A DNA stretch of 64,000 bases from contig NZ_QGDD01000004.1 in the NCBI RefSeq assembly GCF_003160695.1, positions 124,001 to 188,000 on the forward strand. The letters are read 5' to 3'. The position numbers were made by a program, and so were the translations under genes. How positions within the stretch are numbered: position 1 is the stretch's first letter; every line of letters starts with the position of its first letter. This DNA comes from Nocardioides silvaticus (GTDB lineage: Bacteria; Actinomycetota; Actinomycetes; Propionibacteriales; Nocardioidaceae). The notes below the pieces were generated by a model that was not told where the DNA came from, did not search any database, and saw only the letters and a list, made by a program, of their open reading frames with translations. Positions 1-7,692 of the stretch are shown one piece after another.

Positions 1-295
1 GCTGATCCTCGTGAGGCTACAGGTCAGTCCGCGTTTGCGGGTGAATCTTGTCGAGAGCGCACGCATTTCGCCACCAGGTACGCGGCGCTTCCTCTTGGTC
101 AGCACTCCAACCGCCCGGTCAACGACTCGGCCGCGCCTCTGATCTCGGTGCCGACTGATCCCAAGCTCAACTGCGCGCCGTCTGCGACGCGCCTGACGAG
201 GCCAGCTTCAGAAGGAGCACTGAGCTGCTGTTGCACGTATGTTGCACGTGAGGCGAGACAATCCTGGCAAAATGCCGTCTGACCTGGGGAAATAC
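1..295. other. Flank of tRNA-Val with no recognisable gene
   Basis: No frame here gives a protein I recognise. The stretch lies at the 3' side of the minus-strand tRNA-Val, the usual attachment side for tRNA-integrating elements, and holds a short near-duplicate TTGCACGTATGTTGCACG around 234-250. That is compatible with an old element edge but does not show one; no integrase reading frame is visible. Confidence 0.3.
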
Positions 296-370
296 TGGTG
301 GGCGATACTGGGTTCGAACCAGTGACCTCTTCGGTGTGAACGAAGCGCGCTACCACTGCGCCAATCGCCC
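296..370 (-). tRNA. tRNA-Val(CAC)
   Basis: Read on the minus strand, a full cloverleaf forms. The acceptor arm GGGCGAT pairs with ATCGCCC, the anticodon stem CTTCG/CGAAG encloses the loop TTCACAC (anticodon CAC), and the T arm carries GGTTCGAACCC. A CCA end is encoded at 298-296. It differs from the tRNA-Val at 1556-1630 at only a handful of positions. It decodes GUG, a frequent Val codon in high-GC genes. Confidence 0.96.
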
Positions 371-420
371 CTAGGTGCTGCGGTCGCAGACTCTAATGTA
401 TCCGCCCCGCACGGCCCGAA

Positions 421-1242
421 TCAGGGGCGCTGGAGCAGCTCGGGCTCGCGCTGTCGCCAGGTCTGCTGCGCCGCGCGGGTGACCGGTCCGGGCGCGAGGT
501 CGCGGTCGTCCCAGCGCGTCACGGCCTGCACGTCGCGGGTGGTCGAGACCAGGAAGATCTCGTCCGCGGTGGCCGCGGCCTCGATCGGCTCGTCGACCTC
601 GACGCCGCCGATCCACTCGAGCACCAGCCGCCGGGTCACCCCGGCCAGGCAGCCGCTCTCCAGCGTGGGCGTCCGCAGCTCGCCGTCGACGACGTAGAAG
701 ACGTTGGAGCCGGTGCCCTCGCACAGGTGGCCCTGGAGGTTGGCGAACACCGCCTCGGTCGCACCCCGCTCCTGGGCGTGGGCGAGGGCGACCACGTTCT
801 CGGCGTACGACGTCGTCTTCATCCCCGCCAGCGCGGCCCGCTCGTTGCGCGGCCACGGCACGGTGACGACCGTGGTCGTGTCGGGGTTCTTGCTCATCGG
901 CCCGGCCGCGACGATCACGGTCGGGTCGCCGCTCCCCCGGCCCGACCCCATCGGCGCCGGCCCGGCGGTGACGGTGATGCGGAGCCGGCCGAGCGGCATC
1001 GGGTCGCCGTCGAGCACGGCGGCCACGCCGCGTCGTACGACCTCGACGTCGACGCCCTCGAGGCCGAGCCCCTTCGCCGACCGCGCCAGCCGCTCGAGGT
1101 GCAGGCCCAGCGCGAACGGCTGTCCGTCGACCACCTTGACCGCCTCGAACACCGCGTCGCCGACGGTGAGACCGTGGTCGTTGACCGGCACGGCCGGTGC
1201 GTTCGGGTCCGCGAGCACATCGCCGTTGATCCACACGCGCAT
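421..1242 (-). CDS. pabC: Class IV PLP aminotransferase, probable aminodeoxychorismate lyase
   Basis: The 273-residue product has the class IV aminotransferase fold signature. It starts MRVWINGDVL, carries a candidate Schiff-base lysine K142 in MKTTSYAENV, and has the conserved stretch LCEGTGSNVF near residues 173-182. Length and order match aminodeoxychorismate lyase, which releases pyruvate from aminodeoxychorismate to give 4-aminobenzoate for folate. D-amino-acid or branched-chain aminotransferases share these motifs, so substrate assignment is by family resemblance. I chose the ATG at 1242 over the upstream open frame because the protein homology begins there and a TAGGGT hexamer lies 7 nt ahead, suggesting a leaderless mRNA. 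It is monocistronic between tRNA genes. Confidence 0.75.
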   Translation of the reverse strand: MRVWINGDVLADPNAPAVPVNDHGLTVGDAVFEAVKVVDGQPFALGLHLERLARSAKGLGLEGVDVEVVRRGVAAVLDGDPMPLGRLRITVTAGPAPMGSGRGSGDPTVIVAAGPMSKNPDTTTVVTVPWPRNERAALAGMKTTSYAENVVALAHAQERGATEAVFANLQGHLCEGTGSNVFYVVDGELRTPTLESGCLAGVTRRLVLEWIGGVEVDEPIEAAATADEIFLVSTTRDVQAVTRWDDRDLAPGPVTRAAQQTWRQREPELLQRP

Positions 1243-1249
1243 GCACCTC

Positions 1250-1255
1250 ACCCTA
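1250..1255 (-). promoter_or_regulatory. -10 box for leaderless pabC
   Basis: Minus-strand TAGGGT sits exactly 7 nt before the ATG at 1242, placing the predicted transcription start at the start codon. No Shine-Dalgarno sequence competes with this reading. Confidence 0.5.
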
Positions 1256-1371
1256 CGGAGGGGCCGACACGACGGGGGTGGCACCCGGTTTTGGCGGTCC
1301 CCGGGCGATCGGCTACTGTTCTCACGCGCACCAGCCGCACCGGGGAGATCCGGCACGATTGGTCGTCGCAA

Positions 1372-1444
1372 GCGGACGTAGCTCAGTTGGTAGAGCGCAA
1401 CCTTGCCAAGGTTGAGGTCGCGAGTTCGAGCCTCGTCGTCCGCT
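1372..1444 (+). tRNA. tRNA-Gly(GCC)
   Basis: The acceptor arm GCGGACG pairs with CGTCCGC, the anticodon stem CAACC/GGTTG encloses TTGCCAA (anticodon GCC), and the T arm is GAGTTCGAGCC. No CCA is encoded; the discriminator base is T. It is the first of three plus-strand tRNAs spaced by less than 30 nt, probably one transcript. Confidence 0.96.
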
Positions 1445-1470
1445 CGGAGAGGTCAGACCCCGGCCTCCGT

Positions 1471-1541
1471 GGTGGGTTGGCCGAGAGGCGAGGCAACGGA
1501 CTGCAAATCCGTGTACACGGGTTCAAATCCCGTACCCACCT
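1471..1541 (+). tRNA. tRNA-Cys(GCA)
   Basis: The acceptor arm GGTGGGT pairs with ACCCACC, the anticodon stem ACGGA/TCCGT encloses CTGCAAA (anticodon GCA), and the T arm is CGGGTTCAAATCCCG. CCA is not encoded. Middle gene of the Gly-Cys-Val tRNA cluster. Confidence 0.96.
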
Positions 1542-1555
1542 CCACAACTCCACAC

Positions 1556-1630
1556 GGGCGATTGGCGCAGCGGTAGCGCGCTTCCTTGACACGGAAGAGG
1601 TCACTGGTTCAAACCCAGTATCGCCCACCA
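1556..1630 (+). tRNA. tRNA-Val(GAC)
   Basis: The acceptor arm GGGCGAT pairs with ATCGCCC, the anticodon stem CTTCC/GGAAG encloses TTGACAC (anticodon GAC), and CCA is encoded at 1628-1630. It is nearly identical to the inverted tRNA-Val(CAC) at 296-370. The differences are the anticodon, a compensated stem pair, and single D-loop and T-loop bases. Confidence 0.96.
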
Positions 1631-1637
1631 GCACACC

Positions 1638-1671
1638 GCCCCGGAACCGCGCTCCAGCGCAGCTCCGGGGC
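1638..1671 (+). terminator. Hairpin after the tRNA cluster
   Basis: A perfect 8-bp stem GCCCCGGA/TCCGGGGC begins 8 nt after the tRNA-Val CCA end. There is no T run, as is common for actinobacterial terminators. It also lies just downstream of the minus-strand collagen-like gene and could serve both directions. Confidence 0.55.
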
Positions 1672-1714
1672 GTCGTGCATCTCGGGTGAGACCTTCTGCG
1701 GCGACCGGCGCCCG

Positions 1715-2452
1715 TCACGGCTCGGCGGTCACACAGACCGCCGTGATGTTGACCGTCGCCTTCGTCGCCCCGTTCACCGCGGGCTGAGTAAAGGTGAAGT
1801 CCACACCGCCGGTGAGCAGCTGAACGGCGATCGGCGCCGAACCCACCCCGACGAAGCCTCCAGGGCTGTAGAGCTGGACGAGGTAGCCGGAACCGACCGG
1901 GCTCTTGCCATCGGGGCAGTCGACGGTGAAGAAGCTGGTGTCATCGATCGGCAGCGGGACATCGGAGAAGGTCTTGTCGACCGGCTCGTAGCCGCTGACG
2001 CCGTCGACTCCGTCCTGGCCCGCATCGCCGGTGGGACCCAGCGGTCCGATAGGCCCCTGCGGTCCCTGCTCGCCGGCCGGGCCGGCGGGGCCCGCGGGGC
2101 CGGACGGGCCGGTTGGGCCGGCGGGTCCCTCTGGCCCAGCGGGGCCCACCGGGCCGGCGGGGCCTTGAGGCCCCGTGGCGCCATCCGCACCGGCGAGCTT
2201 GGCCTTGGCCCGCTCGGCGATGTCCATCAGTCGGATCGTGCCGTCGCGGACGTCGCGGCTCCGCACGGAGTTGTCCGCGATGTCGGCGCTCGTGATCAGG
2301 GAGCCGGCGACGGCGCCGCCACCCGCCGCGAGGACGAGGGCCGCTCCGGCCGCGAGCGCAGCTCCGGTGCGCGTGAGTCGAGAGTATTTTCGAGGAGAGC
2401 TCATGCGCGACCGTACGTCGGCGTCCGCGTCGCGTTGCGACTTCTTGTCCAT
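1715..2452 (-). CDS. Collagen-like repeat protein with N-terminal membrane anchor
   Basis: The 245-residue protein has a short basic N-terminus, a hydrophobic segment at about residues 29-51 that looks like a signal anchor, and a linker [11 protein letters not shown] that is common in actinobacterial surface proteins. Then come 22 uninterrupted Gly-X-Y triplets (about residues 88-154, mostly GPA/GPQ/GPT). A C-terminal globular domain of about 90 residues has two or three cysteines. Bacterial collagen-like domains form triple helices; the C-terminal domain may drive trimerisation. The role on the cell surface is unknown. An alternative start is the ATG at 2404 (MSSPRK), which would leave a more typical signal sequence. 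It stands alone, with a hairpin past its stop. Confidence 0.8.
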   Translation of the reverse strand: MDKKSQRDADADVRSRMSSPRKYSRLTRTGAALAAGAALVLAAGGGAVAGSLITSADIADNSVRSRDVRDGTIRLMDIAERAKAKLAGADGATGPQGPAGPVGPAGPEGPAGPTGPSGPAGPAGPAGEQGPQGPIGPLGPTGDAGQDGVDGVSGYEPVDKTFSDVPLPIDDTSFFTVDCPDGKSPVGSGYLVQLYSPGGFVGVGSAPIAVQLLTGGVDFTFTQPAVNGATKATVNITAVCVTAEP

Positions 2453-2784
2453 CGGCCCCGTTTTCTTGACCTTCTCGACATCGGAACCGATATCCGCCCA
2501 TCCGTTCGGGCGAGGGCTCCGAAGTACGACGAGGGACCCTCAGGGCCGCCTCGTCCCGTGCTGTCGCTGGCCGGGACGGGGCGGCCCATCTCCACTAGTT
2601 CCTGACGTCGACGGAGGATTCGCGGCCCGGCCCGCTGGCCGCCGGTCGATCTCCTCGGCACGACGCCCTCTCGGCGGCAGTCGTCCGGACTCTCGGTGAG
2701 CGAGGTCTGAACCGGATGCCAACCGGGTACGTTTCTTCATTCAAGAGCGTCGGGTGGCCCTGGTCCCCCGCCAGCCCCGGCGCT
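2453..2784. other. Intergenic region upstream of the collagen-like gene
   Basis: No gene is apparent. The stretch must carry the promoter of the minus-strand collagen-like gene, but I see no clear -10/-35 pair. The small open frames crossing it have no start signal or family resemblance. Confidence 0.4.
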
Positions 2785-2818
2785 GACCGCCCTCTCAATT
2801 GGAGCTGAGAGGGCGGTC
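2785..2818 (-). terminator. Terminator hairpin of the nitroreductase gene
   Basis: A perfect 13-bp stem GACCGCCCTCTCA/TGAGAGGGCGGTC with an 8-nt loop lies about 37 nt past the nitroreductase stop. A short T-rich tail (GTCTTTC) follows on the plus strand, so it may act in both directions. Confidence 0.75.
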
Positions 2819-2854
2819 GTCTTTCTGCACGGACCTTCTGCTGCGAGGTCGACC

Positions 2855-3517
2855 TCAGGACAGGGACGCGCCGTCCCACCGGTCCTGCCGGGCGAGCTCC
2901 CCCACGCTCACGCGCGACAGCTTCGTGAGCTGCTTGACCGGCCTGCCGAGCGGCACGACGGCGGCGACGGCGTGGTCCTCCGGGATGCCGAAGAGCTCGC
3001 GGACCCGTGGTTCCTCGGCGACCGCCATCGTGGTGATCGTGCCGCCGAAGCCCTCGTTGCGGGCGGACAGCAGGATGTTCCAGACCAGCGGGTACACCGA
3101 GGCGCCGCCGATGATGCCGACCCGGTCGAGGTCCTGGTCGACGGCGGCGACGGCCCGGAGGTCGACGCAGACGACCAGCACGACCGCGGCCTTCAGCACC
3201 GGCTCCGTCCAGAAGCCGGGCACCTCGGTCGCGGCGATCTCCTCGTCCGACAGCCGGGTCGGGAACACCGGGTTCCACGGCCCCTCGCCTGCCGCCTTCT
3301 GAGCGGTGTAGCGCCGCGCTCCGGGGATCGTGAGCTCGGCGAGCCGTTGCCGCAGCTCCGGGTCACGGACCACGAGCACCCGGGTGCCCTGCCGGTTACC
3401 GCCGCTCGGCGCGAACCGGGCGTTGTCGAGGATGGTGCGCAGCACCTCGTCCGGCAGCGGGTCGTCGGTGAACTCCCGGACGGCAGCCGTCGTGCGCATC
3501 ACGTCGTACAGGTCCAT
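2855..3517 (-). CDS. Nitroreductase family FMN-dependent oxidoreductase
   Basis: The 220-residue protein has the nitroreductase fold. The N-terminus MDLYDVMRTTAAVREF ends in the R-x-F/Y signature that binds FMN phosphate. APSGGNRQG at about 37-45 is the second flavin-contact motif, and a GFGGTITTM segment lies near 155. Family members reduce nitroaromatics, quinones or other electron-poor substrates with NAD(P)H. The substrate here cannot be told. The start is well supported by GGGAGGAAG directly upstream of the ATG. Monocistronic, with a strong hairpin downstream. Confidence 0.85.
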   Translation of the reverse strand: MDLYDVMRTTAAVREFTDDPLPDEVLRTILDNARFAPSGGNRQGTRVLVVRDPELRQRLAELTIPGARRYTAQKAAGEGPWNPVFPTRLSDEEIAATEVPGFWTEPVLKAAVVLVVCVDLRAVAAVDQDLDRVGIIGGASVYPLVWNILLSARNEGFGGTITTMAVAEEPRVRELFGIPEDHAVAAVVPLGRPVKQLTKLSRVSVGELARQDRWDGASLS

Positions 3518-3643
3518 GTCTTCCTCCCGCTTCCGGTCATCGAACCTATCGCCCCGCGAGCCACCTTCCGAAAGTTCGAGGACAACGCCAGCATGGTGAT
3601 GTCCAATGGACGCGAGTCAAGGGCTGATCTGAGGATGGGGACG

Positions 3644-5149
3644 ATGCGGCCGAAGACGGGGTACGCGCGCAACGGCGGGGTCAGGATCGCCTACCAGGTC
3701 GTGGGCGACGGCCCGATCGACCTAGTGATGACGCCGGGCTACGTCTCCCACCTCGACCTGTGGTGGATGCTGCCGGAGACGACGCGGTTCATGCAGCGCC
3801 TCGCCTCGTTCTCCAGGCTGATCCTCTACGACAAGCGCGGCACCGGGCTGTCCGACCCCGCGCCGGGACTGCCCGCCATGGACGAGCGGATGGAGGACCT
3901 GCACGCCGTCCTCGACGCCGTCGGCTCGGAGCACACCGCGCTGTTCGGGTTCTCCGAGGGCGGACCGCTGAGCATGCTCTACGCCGCGACCTACCCTGAA
4001 CGCACGACCGCGCTCACCCTTTTCGGCAGCTTCCCCCGCTACCCGGGGCCGGACTACCTCCCGCACCTGATCCCTCTCGTCGAGGAGGTCGTCGCGACGT
4101 TCGACGACATCCACGAGCACTGGGGCGAGGGACGGATGCTCGACCTGTTCGCGCCGGATCATGCCGACGACATCGCGATGCGGGAGAGCGTGGGGCTCTA
4201 CGAGCGTCTCGCCGCCAGCCCGGCGATGGCGAACGCCCTCCTGCAGGGGGCGATGAAGATGGACGTGACCCACGTGCTGTCCTCGATCAACTGCCCGACG
4301 CTGGTGCTGCACCGGTCGGAGGAGGCAGTCCCGCTGGAGATCGCACGCGACATGGCCGGCCGGATCCCGGGCGCGCAGCTGCGTGAGCTGCCGGGCACCA
4401 GCCACCTGCCGTGGCTGGGCGAGACCGAGCCCCTGCTCGACAGCCTCGAGGAGTTCCTGACCGGCGCGCAGGTCCCGCACGAGGTCGACCGCGCGCTCGT
4501 GACGCTGCTGTTCACCGACATCGTCGGCTCGACCGATCTCGCCGGCCGGCTCGGCGACGGTCGCTGGCGCTCGCTGCTGGAGCGGCACGACGCGTTGGTA
4601 CGCCGCGAGGTCGCCCGCGCGGGCGGCATGCTCGTGAAGTCGCTGGGAGACGGCGCGCTGGCCCGCTTCGACGGCCCCGCCCGAGCGATCCGCGCGGCAC
4701 TGGGCATCGTCGACAGCGCACCCGACGAGCTGGGCATCGAGATCCGCGCCGGCGTGCACACCGGTGAGTGCGAGCTGTTGGGCGAGGACGTCGGCGGTCT
4801 GGCGGTGCACCTCGGTGCGCGGATCGCCGCGCAGGCACGGGGCGGTGAGGTGCTGGTCTCCGCCGCCGTGCGCGACCTGGTGCTCGGATCGCCGATCTCG
4901 TTCGAGGACCGCGGGCTGCACGACCTGAAGGGCGTACCCGGCAGGTGGCAGCTGCTGGCCGCCACCGAGGGTGAGTCCGGTGTCCGGGTCCCGCCGCCCG
5001 CCGCCTACGCGGTGGCGCCCAACGCGCTGGCCTCTACCGCCTCGGACCGGGCGGTGGCCAGGGTGGCGAAGGTCGGCCGCGCCTCGCCGCGCCTGAGCGC
5101 GCACCTCGGCCTGGCGCTCCGCCGTACGCTGCGTGCCCGCTCGACCTGA
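3644..5149 (+). CDS. Alpha/beta hydrolase fused to class III adenylate/guanylate cyclase
   Basis: The 501-residue protein joins two domains. Residues 1-275 are an alpha/beta hydrolase with nucleophile S104 in GFSEGG and a catalytic histidine H254 in GTSHLPW. Residues 284-440 are a class III nucleotidyl cyclase with metal aspartates D292 (LFTDIVGSTD) and D336 (KSLGDGALARF) and the AGVHTGE segment. The cyclase would make cAMP or cGMP from the NTP; the hydrolase half probably acts as a ligand sensor or a real esterase. Both catalytic sets look complete. The frame is open far upstream, but homology starts at MRPKTGYARNGG; the ATG at 3644 has GAGG 9 nt before it. A basic, Ala/Arg-rich tail of about 45 residues follows the cyclase. 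Confidence 0.85.
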   Translation: MRPKTGYARNGGVRIAYQVVGDGPIDLVMTPGYVSHLDLWWMLPETTRFMQRLASFSRLILYDKRGTGLSDPAPGLPAMDERMEDLHAVLDAVGSEHTALFGFSEGGPLSMLYAATYPERTTALTLFGSFPRYPGPDYLPHLIPLVEEVVATFDDIHEHWGEGRMLDLFAPDHADDIAMRESVGLYERLAASPAMANALLQGAMKMDVTHVLSSINCPTLVLHRSEEAVPLEIARDMAGRIPGAQLRELPGTSHLPWLGETEPLLDSLEEFLTGAQVPHEVDRALVTLLFTDIVGSTDLAGRLGDGRWRSLLERHDALVRREVARAGGMLVKSLGDGALARFDGPARAIRAALGIVDSAPDELGIEIRAGVHTGECELLGEDVGGLAVHLGARIAAQARGGEVLVSAAVRDLVLGSPISFEDRGLHDLKGVPGRWQLLAATEGESGVRVPPPAAYAVAPNALASTASDRAVARVAKVGRASPRLSAHLGLALRRTLRARST

Positions 5150-5164
5150 GCTCGCCTGTCCGGC

Positions 5165-5557
5165 TCAGCCAGCCGAGGCGCGACGCACGATGTCGTCGAA
5201 CCGGGCGCCCATCTGCTCGGCGAGCGCCTGGGCGGCGCTGAGCGGCCGCACCATCACCATGAAGTCGTCGATGAGGCCGTCGTCGTCGACGTGGATGAAG
5301 TCGCAGCCGGTGAGCGCCTTGCCGTCGACGGTGGCCTCGAAGACCAGGGCGTGGTCGCGGGCGTCGTCGGCACCGATCTCGCGGACGTAGCGGAAGTCCT
5401 CGAAGACCTCGAAGACCGCGTGCAGGATCGCCGAGGTGATCGGCTTGCCTGGGTAGGGCTTGAACGCGACGGGGCTGGTGAACACGACGTCGTCGGCGAG
5501 CAGGGCGCTGGCCGCCGCGATGTCGCCGGCCTCGACGGCCGTGCGGAACGGGTGCAT
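5165..5557 (-). CDS. NTF2-like / SnoaL-like domain protein
   Basis: The 130-residue protein has the SnoaL-like pattern: MHPFRTAVEAGDIAAASALLADDVVF at the start, then a Phe-Arg-rich strand segment and FEATVDGKALTGCDFIHVDDDGLI. NTF2-like folds form small cone-shaped binding pockets used by many unrelated enzymes. No function can be assigned. It converges on the cyclase gene with a 15-nt gap. The ATG is preceded by TAGAGT and a 6-nt gap, so the mRNA is probably leaderless. Confidence 0.8.
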   Translation of the reverse strand: MHPFRTAVEAGDIAAASALLADDVVFTSPVAFKPYPGKPITSAILHAVFEVFEDFRYVREIGADDARDHALVFEATVDGKALTGCDFIHVDDDGLIDDFMVMVRPLSAAQALAEQMGARFDDIVRRASAG

Positions 5558-5563
5558 GTCGGC

Positions 5564-5569
5564 ACTCTA
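5564..5569 (-). promoter_or_regulatory. -10 box for the leaderless NTF2-like gene
   Basis: Minus-strand TAGAGT lies 6 nt before the ATG at 5557 and back to back with the SOS-boxed promoter of the divergent gene at 5613. Confidence 0.5.
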
Positions 5570-5586
5570 GAGGGCGTCCCCTTCGT

Positions 5587-5602
5587 TCGAACAGGTGTTC
5601 TA
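5587..5602 (+). promoter_or_regulatory. LexA (SOS) box of the small gene at 5613
   Basis: TCGAACAGGTGTTCTA matches the actinobacterial SOS box TCGAAC-N4-GTTCGA at 11 of 12 defined bases and has the same AGGT spacer as the recA box at 23899-23914. A -10-like TATTGT (5601-5606) overlaps its end and stands 6 nt before the ATG, so LexA bound here would block this promoter directly. Confidence 0.8.
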
Positions 5603-5612
5603 TTGTTGGCGG

Positions 5613-5825
5613 ATGGCGAGGACGCGGTTCGTCTGGGTCCGGCCGGCGTTCGCGCCGGCCGAGATGCCCGGCCTGGTCCTCGAGTGGCGGCGCGGTCCGG
5701 ACGGGGGCTGGTGCGCACTCGTCACCTGGGTCGAGTCGCGAGGGCGGGTCATCACCGCATGGGTGCCGGCCGACGAGCTGCGCCCGGTGGAGGCCAAGCC
5801 GCGCACCGGATCGGCGTACGGATGA
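5613..5825 (+). CDS. Small SOS-controlled protein of unknown function
   Basis: The 70-residue product starts MARTRFVWVRPAFAPAEMPG and continues with VLEWRR and a Trp-rich, beta-prone middle (ALVTWVESRGRVITAWVPADELRPV). It has no signal peptide, membrane segment or cysteine cluster. I cannot name a family. The SOS box directly upstream and the predicted leaderless start argue that it is a real gene expressed after DNA damage. The ATG at 5613 is preferred to the upstream ATG at 5595, which would lie inside the operator. It is followed 37 nt later by the SHOCT gene. A role in repair or lesion tolerance is inference from the promoter alone. Confidence 0.75.
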   Translation: MARTRFVWVRPAFAPAEMPGLVLEWRRGPDGGWCALVTWVESRGRVITAWVPADELRPVEAKPRTGSAYG

Positions 5826-5862
5826 CCTTCCTCCGCCGCCGACGCTGGGGCACAATCCCGCC

Positions 5863-6564
5863 ATGGGCTGGTTCGACGGGTTCAAGCGGATCAAGGACCC
5901 GGTGCGCGGGACCGCGCAGATCGTGTCCAACAGCGCAGCGCCCCAGGGCGCCACGTCCGGAACCTGCCGGATGCACCTCGTCGTCCACGTGCCCGGTCAT
6001 CCGTCGTTCCCGGTCGACGACTCCTTCATGGTCAGCGTGAAGAAGTGGCCGAGTCCGGGGCAGAGCCTGCCCATCGTGGCGTCGCAGGCCGACCCGCGTC
6101 GGTTCAAGATCCTCTGGGACGAGATCCAGGACTGGAACTCCCGCGCCTCCGCACAGGCGGCGCAGATCGCGGCCGCCATGAACCAGCAGCCGCCACCCGA
6201 GGGGCAGTACCAGCCGTATGAGCCCACGCAGCCCGGGACGCCGGTCGTGATGGTCAACGGCCGTCCGGCGTCGCCGGAGGAGCTCGAGCAGTACGAGCTG
6301 ATGACGGGCATGGACCTCGACGGCGACGGCCGGATCGCGGGTGGCGCACCCGCCGGGGACGGCCTCCAGGGGCTCATCGCGAGCGCGATGGGCGGCCTGC
6401 AGCCCCCGCCGCCCGCGTGGTCCCCGGGCGAGCGAGGGAACGACCACCCAGGCACGGCCGACGACCGGGTCGCGGCGCTCGAGCGGCTCGCGGCACTCCG
6501 GGAGAGTGGCGCGCTGACCGAGGAGGAGTTCGCGGCCGAGAAGGCCCGGATCCTCGACTCCTAG
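5863..6564 (+). CDS. SHOCT-domain protein
   Basis: The 233-residue cytosolic protein has an N-terminal domain of unknown type (about 1-105, including HLVVHVPGHPSFPVDDSFMVSVKKWPSPGQ). A Pro/Gln-rich linker follows, then an EF-hand-like loop DLDGDGRI near 145-152. A C-terminal SHOCT motif (about 205-233, LERLAALRESGALTEEEFAAEKARIL) ends the chain. SHOCT modules are short helical segments thought to mediate oligomerisation. A CACAAT hexamer stands 6 nt before the ATG. The function is unknown. The single EF-hand-like loop may be coincidental. Confidence 0.8.
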   Translation: MGWFDGFKRIKDPVRGTAQIVSNSAAPQGATSGTCRMHLVVHVPGHPSFPVDDSFMVSVKKWPSPGQSLPIVASQADPRRFKILWDEIQDWNSRASAQAAQIAAAMNQQPPPEGQYQPYEPTQPGTPVVMVNGRPASPEELEQYELMTGMDLDGDGRIAGGAPAGDGLQGLIASAMGGLQPPPPAWSPGERGNDHPGTADDRVAALERLAALRESGALTEEEFAAEKARILDS

Positions 6565-6573
6565 CGCGGTTGG

Positions 6574-7692
6574 TCAGCGCCGCACGCCCGCGTTCGCGGG
6601 GACGTAGGTCGGCACGCCCCGCTCCCCCACGTGGACGTCGAGGATCGCGTGGTGGCTGGTGTTGCCGAAGAACCCTTGGTTGGCGACCAGCACGCTCTGG
6701 CCGGCGAACGTCATGTTGGAGGGCGTGTCGAACGGCACCGGCGACCCGTTGTCGCCGGTCAGCGGCAGGGCCGGGACCCGCTCCACCTCACGGAAGTCGC
6801 GGTCGAGCACGACCAACTGGTTGCTGCCGGCATTGGCGACGTAGACCCGACCCGAGCGCGCGAAGCTGAAGCCGTCGGGCAAGTCGAGAGGCCGCGACTG
6901 CCACACCTTGGTGAGCGTCCGTCCGCCGCGGAGCGGCACCCGGTAGAGCTTGCCCTGCACCAGTGACGCCTCACCGAGCCCGAGCGACGACTGCTGCATG
7001 ACGTAGAGCGCGGTGCGGTCCGGCGCCAGCACCAGGCCGGCGGTGCCGAACTCGATGCCGTCGAGCTTCTTGTCCACCAGCCAGGCCCGGGCCCGGCCTC
7101 CGCCCGGCGGCACCCGCCAGATCACGGCCTGGCCGTAGTCGGAGACGTAGAGCGACCCGTCAGGCCCCCAGGCGGCGTAGTTCGGGACGGGGCCGACGTC
7201 GCTGACGTTGGGCGTGCAACCCTCGCCGGGCAGGCCGAGCGGGCAGGCGGGGAGGTCCCGGAGGCGGGAGTACGTCGACCAGCGGCCCGTGCGCAGCGCC
7301 AGCCGGAGGACGGTGCCGGTGCTCTTCTCGAGCACGAGGAGCCGCCCGCGCACATCCCAGCCGGCGACCTGGACGCCGTGGCTGACCGTGAGGTCCTGAC
7401 CCGGCACCTCCCACTCGCGGAGCAGCTGCCCCCGCCGTGACCACTCCCGTACGACGGACGGCAGCCCGTCGGTCTGCGGCGCCGCGAACGTGCCCGCGTA
7501 GATCCGGCCGTTGGGGTGCAGCACCACGTTGGCCGGGCGACCCGGCGCCTCGACCATCGCCAGCACCTCGGTGTGCCACCGCTCGCGCTCGGCCGCGGAC
7601 CCGCCCGCAGGCGGAGCGGCTGCCAGGAAGGTGCCGCCCAGCAGGCAGGCCAGCAGCGTGGCGAGCGCGGCCTGCGCGTCTCGTCCGGTCAC
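6574..7692 (-). CDS. Secreted beta-propeller (SMP-30/NHL-like) protein
   Basis: The 372-residue product has an N-terminal signal peptide (hydrophobic ATLLACLLGGTFLAAAPP). Repeated blade-like segments follow, such as NVVLHPNGRIYAGTF, AAWGPDGSLYVSDYGQAVIWRV, LVLAPDRTALYVMQ and FSFARSGRVYVANAGSNQLVVLD. The pattern fits a SMP-30/gluconolactonase or NHL-type propeller. The GTG start overlaps the stop of the amine oxidase by 4 nt (GTGA), so the two are translationally coupled and probably exported to the same compartment. It may handle the oxidase product or serve as a partner; no catalytic residues can be assigned with confidence. Confidence 0.75.
   Translation of the reverse strand: MTGRDAQAALATLLACLLGGTFLAAAPPAGGSAAERERWHTEVLAMVEAPGRPANVVLHPNGRIYAGTFAAPQTDGLPSVVREWSRRGQLLREWEVPGQDLTVSHGVQVAGWDVRGRLLVLEKSTGTVLRLALRTGRWSTYSRLRDLPACPLGLPGEGCTPNVSDVGPVPNYAAWGPDGSLYVSDYGQAVIWRVPPGGGRARAWLVDKKLDGIEFGTAGLVLAPDRTALYVMQQSSLGLGEASLVQGKLYRVPLRGGRTLTKVWQSRPLDLPDGFSFARSGRVYVANAGSNQLVVLDRDFREVERVPALPLTGDNGSPVPFDTPSNMTFAGQSVLVANQGFFGNTSHHAILDVHVGERGVPTYVPANAGVRR

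Noticed and set aside
371..1246. Long Arg-rich minus-strand reading frame overlapping pabC
   Set aside because: It is a shadow frame: very high Arg/Gly/Pro, no family pattern, and the true class IV aminotransferase occupies the other frame.
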